From the NCBI GenBank assembly GCA_013289765.1, contig JABCZI010000007.1, forward strand, positions 124,001 through 188,000: a stretch of DNA of 64,000 nucleotides. Direction: 5' to 3'. Numbering within the stretch: position 1 is the stretch's first letter; each line of letters opens with the position of its first letter. Shown one piece after another: positions 56,383 to 64,000 of the stretch. Under the pieces are notes generated by a model. The model was not told the origin of the DNA and searched no databases. It saw only the letters and a list, made by a program, of their open reading frames with translations. This stretch comes from Acidobacteriota bacterium. Lineage in GTDB: Bacteria > Acidobacteriota > Terriglobia > Terriglobales > Acidobacteriaceae. A program made the position numbers and the translations under genes.

Positions 56383-56531
56383 GAGCCCTAAAAACAGAAA
56401 CCCGGCTTCAGCCGCTGAGGGCAACCGATCCAGCCATCCAAGACGCTCCCTATAACTCTCTATTCACCTTCTACGGCGCGCCCGTTTGATATGCTTCTTT
56501 TCCTCGCGCTCGGTTTGTAGCCGCGCGCTTG

Positions 56532-58859
56532 TTAGCCCTTTTTATCGTCAGGCAGCAGAAAGGCTGCGGAGGTGACGCCTTCAATCTTGAACATGCCGCC
56601 GAGCCTCTGGAGAGTTCTGATATTCACACGGTATAGATAGAGGTAGTCTGCTATTAGCTGCCTGAGCAGGGAATAGCTAAAAAGATTTCCGACGACCTGA
56701 TCCCTAAGCCGGGTAATTTGGTATTCGGGCACGACATTTGTGTGGTCGAGTCGGATTGAGAGGTCAACGAGGGCCACAGCCGTACTGTCGGGATTTTCCT
56801 CAACAATACGATCATAAGTTTCTCCGAGATGCTGGTGCCCGACCGCGTAGGAGATTTTCTTTATCGTGCCATAGGCGCAGCCTAACGTGAGTACGATGAA
56901 ACCTTGGTCGGTGAGTTGTAGTAACTCCTGATTCGTGATGTTCTTATCCGTGACCGCGGCACGCTCTTTTATCAGGCTAGCAAGGTAGACACGCAGATCC
57001 TGGGCTTTATCCTCGGCGATGCCGAGGATAGCCCCTAGCGCCCGGAGTCCCAATCTGTAGCAGGTAGACGCAACCTTCAGCCGCTGGTCCGCCTCTAGCG
57101 AAGCAGCGGAACTGCGCAGGACCTGGCCGAGGACCTGAAGGGTCTTGAAGGCGATATTCATCTTATGAATGTCAGCCAAGTCCTCGTCGTATTTCACCTT
57201 CGCGTCTAGTGCGATTTGATTTGGGTCGTCGGCCTCCTCCACCTCGTCCTGTTGCCTGCGATAGTCGTCCTGGTGTTTCTCCACATCCGAATCCTCGATG
57301 AGCATCTTTGGCGGCTCAATGTACGTCTTATTCACGAAGTCCACGTCCCCTCGCAAGGCCGCCGGTGGCCTGTTCGAATAAACTTTGTCGGCATTGTCCG
57401 ATATGTACGTCACAAGCTCCCAGTCTTGCGTGAGGTACAGGTAGAAGAGAACGATGTTGGCCAGTTCCTCGCTGTGGAGCCGGTCCGCCATGTCTCGCAG
57501 CTGTTGCCGAAGAGCGGAGGACTCGGGGGCATCCTTTCGCCGCAGCACGCGGTCGAAGTATTTGGCGACGAAGTAGTAGTAGTAGTGCCTGTATTTGAAG
57601 GTGAACCCACCATGCCTGCGTTCCAGGGCTCGGGCTGACACGAGTTCGTTCAAGATCGCTGGGAACTCGGGTTTGTAGTCGAACCTCTTAGAATAGTCCT
57701 CGTTCAACTTACGAAGCTCACTCTCGTCGAGGAAGGTTGCTTCGCGTGCGAACATCGCGTACGCGATTGAGGATAGATAGTTCGCTTTCATTTCAGCATC
57801 GGTAAACCCTTGGGTGGTGCCGGCACCGAGATTAGCCTTGATTAGTAACTCGTACATGGCCCCATACGAGCCGTCCGTGGTCTTGTGGCTTTGACCGGAC
57901 TCCACCATCTGCAACAGCGTTAGCACATTGAGGGGCGTGGGCGGCACTACATTCTTTCCGAGAAGAGTGGTCACGATTTTTTCGGCAACGCGAACCTCGT
58001 TATCGAGCGTGTCCATGTCGTCCGCACTTTCCCTGCCGACCTCAAGCCATTTGTGGATAAGCTGGCCGCGGAGCCGATGTCCGAATTCTTTAATCTCACA
58101 AGTTTCGAAATCGAGCAGAGGGTCGTCCTTACGAAGCTCTCTAACGTAGACGTCGGACGCAGCAACGACGATGTGCCCGAAGCGGTTTTTTGCGGACGCC
58201 ATTAATTTGCCCTGCTGCAGGATGGTTAGGTTGCACAGGTGGAAATCGTCGATCAGAAGAATAGCGTGGCTTGGGTCTAGTTGCATGAAGCGCTCGACGC
58301 TCGACCTGTCATACTGCGCCTCGATGGCCATCGAAAGTACCGCGTCAAACCGAGTCTCCGAGAACCTCTTCGCGAGATCCCTCCCGCTGAGCCACAGTGG
58401 AACGAATTCTGCCCCCAGGTCGCGGTAAATTGACTTCAGCAGCGTTGTTTTCCCGCAATCGTCCGACCCGGTCACGAATATGTACTCGGTCTCCCGGAAA
58501 TGCTGGAGAACGTCTTTGCCAAAAACGGTCTTAGGTTTCTTGTCCCCCTTCACGAGCGATTGCACTGACCAGCGCTGTAGATCCGGATACACAAATAGAT
58601 CGTCGAATTGCAAATCTCTTTTACGGCGGTGTGTAAACGCGGTCCCGGTGTCCGCCAGCCAATGGGAGTAGGTTTTATTTGCGCGAAATAGGTGCCTCTC
58701 TCGGGCCGGATTGCGGATAAGGGAGGACCAGTTGCTTTGCTGCTTCGATGCATAGAACTTGCCGTTCCATTTGAACTGATCGACTCGTTGTTCGCCGGTT
58801 TCGAAGTCCAGCAGAACCAGGTTGAACCCGCTGTCGAGAACTCCTCCGTCGCCGTGCAT
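56532..58859 (-). CDS. P-loop NTPase part of a metallophosphatase-NTPase protein (frameshifted)
   Basis: This frame encodes 775 residues from its first ATG, but homology in the same frame extends upstream to 58973, where it joins the metallophosphatase frame after a one-base shift. A P-loop (VTGSDDCGKTTLLKS, about 130-144) and a Walker B (AILLIDDFHL, about 197-206) mark an AAA/STAND-like NTPase. A helical region follows to the C-terminus (RHYYYYFVAKYFDRVL, LHSEELANIVLFYLYL), similar in layout to effector-linked NTPases. No nuclease motif was found. Base composition looks slightly less GC-rich than its neighbours. A role in defence or self/non-self response is inferred only from the architecture. 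Confidence 0.7.
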   Translation of the reverse strand: MHGDGGVLDSGFNLVLLDFETGEQRVDQFKWNGKFYASKQQSNWSSLIRNPARERHLFRANKTYSHWLADTGTAFTHRRKRDLQFDDLFVYPDLQRWSVQSLVKGDKKPKTVFGKDVLQHFRETEYIFVTGSDDCGKTTLLKSIYRDLGAEFVPLWLSGRDLAKRFSETRFDAVLSMAIEAQYDRSSVERFMQLDPSHAILLIDDFHLCNLTILQQGKLMASAKNRFGHIVVAASDVYVRELRKDDPLLDFETCEIKEFGHRLRGQLIHKWLEVGRESADDMDTLDNEVRVAEKIVTTLLGKNVVPPTPLNVLTLLQMVESGQSHKTTDGSYGAMYELLIKANLGAGTTQGFTDAEMKANYLSSIAYAMFAREATFLDESELRKLNEDYSKRFDYKPEFPAILNELVSARALERRHGGFTFKYRHYYYYFVAKYFDRVLRRKDAPESSALRQQLRDMADRLHSEELANIVLFYLYLTQDWELVTYISDNADKVYSNRPPAALRGDVDFVNKTYIEPPKMLIEDSDVEKHQDDYRRQQDEVEEADDPNQIALDAKVKYDEDLADIHKMNIAFKTLQVLGQVLRSSAASLEADQRLKVASTCYRLGLRALGAILGIAEDKAQDLRVYLASLIKERAAVTDKNITNQELLQLTDQGFIVLTLGCAYGTIKKISYAVGHQHLGETYDRIVEENPDSTAVALVDLSIRLDHTNVVPEYQITRLRDQVVGNLFSYSLLRQLIADYLYLYRVNIRTLQRLGGMFKIEGVTSAAFLLPDDKKG

Positions 58860-58950
58860 TGCTGCGCCTTCGATATAGTGGAGGTGCTCGCCCGAGAACC
58901 TTTCAATGGAGCCCCCACCCCCTTCGTGCTCATGCCCAGTAAAGACTAGG

Positions 58951-59640
58951 TCACAGGTTTGCTCGACCGCGTCCTTTTAGGGATCTATAGTTGCCTGCGT
59001 CCAGCCAGTTGTAGGGATGGTGGAATACCGACGTCGAGACGCTCGCGGAGACGGAACCGATGCCTATCGCCTCCATTGGAAAGAAGAGCTTCGACTGCTG
59101 CTCCTTCTTGCGGGACAGCCATGCGGTATTGAAGCAGTTGCACAGCACAGTGTAGTTGCCGAACTTAAAGAGCTTCGCCCAGCTAAGCTTTTCGCCAGGG
59201 CCCAGCTCCTTGCTCTGTGTGAGTCGCGACTCGAAAGCGAAGAAGTGCTTCTGTACAGCTGTGAGCGCCTGTACTCGGTCGCTGCTCGGGTGAATTTCCG
59301 AATCCCGAAGCGCCGTAACATCGCGCAGCAGAAACTCTCTTATGTCCGACTCGTTCTCGAAGTCGCAGTCGTGGTTGCCTGGCACCGCGACGAATTCCAC
59401 TTTCGCTACTGGTGGAAGACCGAGCAACTGGTCTCGAAGGGACTCGAAGAACGCGTACGCTAGGTCGTACTGCGCCTGGGTGCCGGAAAACGCCACGTCC
59501 CCTGAGATGACTACAATGCACCCCTCGGCATTCGGCGCCGTCTGGTGCAGAGCTCCCTTTATCGCTTCAGCCCGAGAAAGTATGGGGTCGGCCGAGCTGG
59601 TGATGTGGAAATCGCTTAGATGTAGCAGCGCAATCTGCAT
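58951..59640 (-). CDS. Calcineurin-like metallophosphatase part of a metallophosphatase-NTPase protein (frameshifted)
   Basis: Start at ATG 59640 (MQIALLHLSDFHI); ATG 59664 adds eight residues. Metal-binding blocks are in order: LHLSDFHI, VVISGDVAFSGT, VAVPGNHDCDF and FHHPYNWLD. The last block, TGHEHEGGGG, is missing from this frame. It appears in the next frame straight after the shift at 58973-58974, where the frame-1 sequence runs into a stop (SLKGRGRANL). So one protein of about 1040 residues has been split by a single extra base near AAAAGGAC. The domain would hydrolyse phosphodiester or phosphomonoester bonds with two metals. Confidence 0.75.
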   Translation of the reverse strand: MQIALLHLSDFHITSSADPILSRAEAIKGALHQTAPNAEGCIVVISGDVAFSGTQAQYDLAYAFFESLRDQLLGLPPVAKVEFVAVPGNHDCDFENESDIREFLLRDVTALRDSEIHPSSDRVQALTAVQKHFFAFESRLTQSKELGPGEKLSWAKLFKFGNYTVLCNCFNTAWLSRKKEQQSKLFFPMEAIGIGSVSASVSTSVFHHPYNWLDAGNYRSLKGRGRANL

Positions 59641-59753
59641 AGTAGCTCGTGTGCGTTGGAACATAATTGTACAGCGTGGAGCTGGCCGGCCTCTGAAAAG
59701 TGCGAGGGCTGCCCGGCCCCCTTTGCCCGGCGCCTTTGATTCAAGGTAGAAAG

Positions 59754-59782
59754 AAAAAGGCCCCGCTCTCGCGAGCAGGGCC
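59754..59782 (-). terminator. Intrinsic terminator after the truncated groEL copy
   Basis: Read on the minus strand: GGCCCTGCTC, loop GCGA, GAGCGGGGCC, then TTTTT. This is a 10-bp stem with one G-T pair followed by a U run. It is nearly the same as the terminator after the intact groEL. Confidence 0.8.
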
Positions 59783-59827
59783 TTTGATTCAAGCTAACAG
59801 CTGAGAGCTAAAAGCTAGAAGCTGTTC

Positions 59828-59974
59828 TTAGTACATGCCTTCCATGCCGCCGCCGCCGTGTCCGCCGCCGCCCATGGGAGCTTCCTTCTTTTCAGGAATC
59901 TCCGCGACCAGGGCTTCGGTGGTGAGCATCAACGACGCGATGGAGCCGGCGTTGGTGAGTGCGGTGCGCATCAC
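59828..59974 (-). pseudogene. Truncated 3' end of a groEL gene (48 codons)
   Basis: The frame encodes [20 protein letters not shown] continuing to the normal GroEL end [14 protein letters not shown] and stop. It matches the last 48 residues of the intact GroEL at 60600-62270 except the Met at the break point. By eye about ten third-position differences separate the DNA of the two copies, and these are silent. Homology stops sharply at 59974-59975, mid-gene. Downstream sequence and terminator are also shared (59751-59827 versus 60522-60599). Confidence 0.85.
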
Positions 59975-59994
59975 CTAACACAAGTAGGGAACCT

Positions 59995-60267
59995 CTACTT
60001 CGCGTGGACCGAAGCCTTCGGAGCGGGCGCGCCACGCAACAATCCTTCCGTGCTCAGGTCCTCGTCCAAGTCAGGCCAATGAATCCCGTATCCCCCGCCG
60101 GCAATCTTCCAATTCCGGCGCTGCGCGGGCGTAGCGTTAAGCAGCCGCGGGTACCACACCAGCGGTACCGTGATGACACGTCCGTCCTGCAGACTCACGC
60201 TCAGTGCGTCGTCCGTGGATTGAACGTCCAGGACTCTCTCATCTGCCGCCGACGCCGAAAAACTCAT
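59995..60267 (-). CDS. DUF2442 domain protein (putative antitoxin-like partner)
   Basis: A 90-residue protein with the DUF2442 pattern: VLDVQSTDDALSVSLQDGRVITVPLVWYPRLLNAT, then RRNWKIAGGGYGIHWPDLDEDLS and the ending VEGLL-like TEGLLRG. DUF2442 genes commonly sit directly after DUF4160 genes, and the pair is considered a candidate toxin-antitoxin or small regulatory module. Here it overlaps the DUF4160 gene by 29 bp. Both lie between the truncated and the intact groEL 3' ends. Function not known. Confidence 0.88.
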   Translation of the reverse strand: MSFSASAADERVLDVQSTDDALSVSLQDGRVITVPLVWYPRLLNATPAQRRNWKIAGGGYGIHWPDLDEDLSTEGLLRGAPAPKASVHAK

Positions 60268-60484
60268 TCCATGCCTCCTGAAATGCTCGCCTATGCTCCG
60301 TCACAATCGATTGTATCGTGCGCAGTTCGTGCGCGCGAAATCCAAAATTTCTAGCGAGTTGCACCGGATCGAGCCAGAACTTAGCGGACAGTTCCTCACG
60401 GTCAACATGAATATGCGGCGGTTCGTTCGGCTCATGACTGTAAAAATAAAGGCGGTAAGGGCCGGACCGCAGCACAGTCGGCAT
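60239..60484 (-). CDS. DUF4160 domain protein (putative toxin-antitoxin-like partner)
   Basis: An 81-residue protein with the DUF4160 signature: RSGPYRLYFYSHEPNEPPHIHVDREE (the PPHIHV core near residue 22), then AKFWLDPVQLARNFGFRAHEL and the helix IVTEHRRAFQEAWNEFFG. It is upstream of and overlapping with the DUF2442 gene, as in many genomes. No catalytic residues are established for the family. It sits between the two groEL 3'-end copies, so it reached this position by the same event that duplicated them. Confidence 0.88.
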   Translation of the reverse strand: MPTVLRSGPYRLYFYSHEPNEPPHIHVDREELSAKFWLDPVQLARNFGFRAHELRTIQSIVTEHRRAFQEAWNEFFGVGGR

Positions 60485-60521
60485 GCGCGAATTCTATCAA
60501 AAGCACGCACACCTCTCGACC

Positions 60522-62345
<1,824 letters not shown>

Positions 62346-62399
62346 CTATCAGCTTTTAGCTGCTGGCTTCTAGCTAGTCCATAAAGTCCTCTTGAGGGA

Positions 62400-62442
62400 G
62401 ATCCTTCGCTCCGCCTGAAGAGCGGCTGCGCTCAGGATGACG
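62400..62442 (-). repeat. Dispersed GTCATCCTGAGCGCAG...GGAGCGAAGGATC repeat
   Basis: On the minus strand this reads GTCATCCTGAGCGCAGCCGC and ends GGAGCGAAGGATCTCC, a member of the family at 50463 and 51945. It lies inside the groES-groEL intergenic gap, together with AGCTGTCAGC-type short repeats (62338-62375). Confidence 0.6.
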
Positions 62443-62456
62443 CCGCCAAGAAGATG

Positions 62457-62801
62457 CTAGCGGCGTGCGCCGGCGGTTTCTTTCTTGCTCGAGCCAGCGG
62501 AGCTGGATGAGCCGGTCAGGACGCCGAGGACTTCTTCTTCTTTCATGATGATGAAGTCTTCGCCATCGATCTTGATTTCAGTGCCGGAATACTTGCCGAA
62601 CAGGATGCGGTCGCCCTCTTTAACGGCGAGAGGGAAAGTCTTGCCTTCGTCGTTGGTGCGGCCTTTGCCGGTGGAGATAACTTCGCCTTCCTGCGGTTTA
62701 TCTTTTGCACTGTCAGGAATGATGATGCCGCCTCGAGTGGTGGAAGCTTCTTCCACGCGGCGGACCAGAATGCGGTCATGTAGCGGGCTAAATTTTGCCA
62801 T
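62457..62801 (-). CDS. groES: Co-chaperonin GroES (10 kDa)
   Basis: ATG 62801 ([17 protein letters not shown]) has AAAGGAG eight bases upstream; an earlier in-frame start (62819) is less likely. The 114-residue product has the mobile loop [20 protein letters not shown], the core [17 protein letters not shown] and [34 protein letters not shown] Ser/Lys-rich extension of about 17 residues follows the normal end. It caps the GroEL ring. It is the first gene of the groESL operon. Confidence 0.97.
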   Translation of the reverse strand: MAKFSPLHDRILVRRVEEASTTRGGIIIPDSAKDKPQEGEVISTGKGRTNDEGKTFPLAVKEGDRILFGKYSGTEIKIDGEDFIIMKEEEVLGVLTGSSSSAGSSKKETAGARR

Positions 62802-62880
62802 GGGTGCAACTCCTTTCAAAGTTGATGGAGCAGGTTAATGTTGCTGTAAGCCTATGAAATTGCTGGGTTAGGGCGGTCTG

Positions 62881-62907
62881 TTAGCAGTCTCGCCTATCGA
62901 GTGCTAA
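62881..62907 (-). promoter_or_regulatory. CIRCE operator (HrcA binding site)
   Basis: The inverted repeat TTAGCAGTC-N9-GAGTGCTAA matches the CIRCE consensus TTAGCACTC-N9-GAGTGCTAA with one mismatch. It overlaps the start side of the groES promoter, so HrcA binding would block transcription until heat shock. Confidence 0.93.
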
Positions 62908-62936
62908 TTATAGGGAGGGAAGTCGCGAGTTGTCAA
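62907..62936 (-). promoter_or_regulatory. Sigma-A-type promoter of groESL
   Basis: On the minus strand, TTGACA (62931-62936) and TATAAT (62907-62912) are perfect -35 and -10 boxes with an 18-bp spacer. The CIRCE repeat begins at the end of the -10 box. The transcript leader before groES is about 100 nt. Confidence 0.88.
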
Positions 62937-63478
62937 GGGGTGGTGTTGAAGGGAGCCTGGGCCAGCCGCCCGAGTCTGGGTAGTGCCTTGATTCGGATCA
63001 GAGTGGATGTGATGCCTGGATCTTGTACAAGATCGGTCAGCGAACGGCCGCTGCCAGCTTCAGTAACAAAAGCCCTTGCAGGTCCGTCTGGTTGTTGCCC
63101 TCTCGTTCCAAGAACGTCTCTCTACGCGCAGCCGAAAATCGAGCGTCCAGCGTTCGCCCGACACGGGCAACTTCAAAGACAAAGCCAAAGGCGACGGACA
63201 GGAGTGTCCGTCCCACACGGGCACCGCGCGGAGGACCTCAGGGGCTGAAGCCCGCGATCTTTTTCGCTGTCTATCGGCACGACTGAAGTCGTGCCCTTCC
63301 CGAACCCGTGGCCGTCCGGGGCCCCGTGCCCTTCCCGAAGCCGCTCCTTGCACGCGCAGTGGCGGCAGAGTAATGCATAGGTCCTTCGTTGGGAGTCGCC
63401 CGCTGCGCGTGCGACTCCGCTGCCTCGGGATGACAAGGGGTGGCAACCGACAGGCCACAGTGTTATGCTAGCCGCGTC
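62937..63478. other. Non-coding stretch with palindromes upstream of nuoI
   Basis: About 540 bases. It contains GGACAGGAGTGTCC (63198-63211), GGGGCTGAAGCCC (63241-63253), GGCACGACTGAAGTCGTGCC (63278-63297) and a repeated GAACCCGTGGCCGTCC / GCCCTTCCCGAA pair (63293-63341). These belong to the dispersed families seen at 48838-48952 and 56071-56382. No gene was identified. Confidence 0.5.
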
Positions 63479-63940
63479 ATGGGGATGCAGAGCCTGCTGC
63501 GCAAAGTGTTTCTGATCGACCTTCTGCAGGGATTGAAGGTCACGTTTCTTTATCAGAATCCCAAAGAGATTTACACGGAGCAATATCCGATGGAGCGGCC
63601 GCAGGTGGCGGAACGCTATCGTGGAGCGCCGCGGCTGAATGTGAATCCGGATACTGACGAGACCATGTGCATCGCCTGCGATTTGTGCGCGCTGGCGTGT
63701 CCGGAAAATCTGATTGTGGTGTCGAGCGCGCGCAATGAGCAGACCCGCCGCAAAGAGCTCACCAATTTTACTTACGACTTGAGCCGCTGCATGTTCTGCG
63801 GGCTTTGCGAGGACGCTTGTCCCGTGGACGCGCTTGAACTCACGCAGGATTTCGAACTTGCCAGCTACACTCGCGAGGGCTGGATATGGGATCGCGAAAC
63901 GCTGGAAAAAGGGCCGCAGCCTACGCAGTATAGGAAGTAG
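63479..63940 (+). CDS. nuoI: NADH-quinone oxidoreductase subunit I (NuoI, two [4Fe-4S])
   Basis: The start ATG 63479 (MGMQSLLRKVFLIDLLQGL) gives 153 residues; ATG 63485 is two codons later. The two ferredoxin motifs are CIACDLCALACPENLI near residue 63 and CMFCGLCEDACPVDALEL near 103, with KVTFLYQNPKEIYTEQYP and ERYRGAPRLNV between the N-terminal amphipathic helix and the first cluster. These are the N6a/N6b clusters of complex I. A further nuo gene may follow beyond the window edge; none is seen upstream. Confidence 0.93.
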   Translation: MGMQSLLRKVFLIDLLQGLKVTFLYQNPKEIYTEQYPMERPQVAERYRGAPRLNVNPDTDETMCIACDLCALACPENLIVVSSARNEQTRRKELTNFTYDLSRCMFCGLCEDACPVDALELTQDFELASYTREGWIWDRETLEKGPQPTQYRK

Positions 63941-64000
63941 CGGCCGGCTTTCAGCTGTCAGCTCTCAGCTTTCCTCCATTCAGCGTAAAGCGCTTTGTCA

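Larger units (their letters stand above)
55854..56531. other. Repeat-filled non-coding region
   Basis: About 680 bases without a credible gene. It holds a TGTCATTCC...GAAGGGA element (55873-55939) and two successive copies of a module made of GTGGGTCGGACACTCCTGTC...GACGCC and then GTGGAAGAGCGGCGCTTCAG...CGCCGCGT, at 56071-56180 and 56271-56382. Confidence 0.6.

Noticed and set aside
59995-60484. Treating DUF4160-DUF2442 as a proven toxin-antitoxin pair
   Set aside because: Pairing and size fit, but no toxin activity can be read from the sequence; kept as a candidate only.

Overview
The window looks like a chromosomal segment of an Acidobacteriota bacterium (Terriglobia / Koribacter-like). 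The inference rests on an Oar-like carboxypeptidase-regulatory TonB receptor, a large S53 (kumamolisin-type) secreted protease with Ig-like repeats and a C-terminal membrane tail, many Tat-exported oxidoreductases and c-type cytochromes, a GroEL ending in a Gly/Met-rich tail, moderately high GC content and several families of short dispersed palindromic repeats. No species can be named from the sequence alone.

Layout. 1-4.8 kb: carbohydrate genes (C-terminal part of a glycoamylase/NdvB-like protein, a GH39 enzyme, a Tat-exported GH144-like glucanase) and a small exported protein. 4.9-5.9 kb: tRNA-Val(CAC) and a lone CheY-like regulator bounded by a degenerate second copy of the tRNA 3' end. 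6.1-17.1 kb: respiratory genes, namely a cytochrome/beta-barrel protein translationally coupled to a five-heme cytochrome, a cytochrome-fused sorbosone-type dehydrogenase, and a formate dehydrogenase operon (selenocysteine-containing alpha, FeS beta, cytochrome b gamma) with divergent fdhE. 17.3-29.7 kb: S53 protease, pseudo-receiver protein, HIT hydrolase, RlpA, MutY, a redoxin, an M28 peptidase, an SGNH hydrolase and a second selenoprotein (redoxin with a U-x-x-C site fused to a DsbD-alpha-like domain). 29.1-32.4 kb: an isoquinoline-oxidoreductase-type molybdoenzyme with a diheme cytochrome. 32.6-36.9 kb: a cyclase-like protein and TypA/BipA.

37-55 kb is a nutrient-catabolism region. On the minus strand a MerR-XRE-cupin regulator leads a potDABC polyamine ABC transporter. 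On the plus strand there are a TonB receptor, three class III aminotransferases, an APC permease, an aldehyde dehydrogenase and an MmsA-type CoA-acylating semialdehyde dehydrogenase. Together they suggest uptake of polyamines, GABA or beta-alanine and breakdown to succinate semialdehyde and acetyl-CoA.

55-60.5 kb is accessory DNA: a PD-(D/E)XK-like nuclease, repeat-filled non-coding DNA, a frameshifted metallophosphatase-NTPase of the kind seen in conflict systems, and a DUF4160-DUF2442 pair bracketed by a second, truncated copy of the groEL 3' end. 60.6-62.9 kb is groES-groEL with a clear sigma-A-type promoter and CIRCE operator; the window ends with nuoI.

The most notable observations are the selenocysteine redoxin with a bacterial SECIS hairpin, the groEL-3'-end duplication around the DUF4160-DUF2442 pair, and the metallophosphatase-NTPase split by a single-base frameshift.
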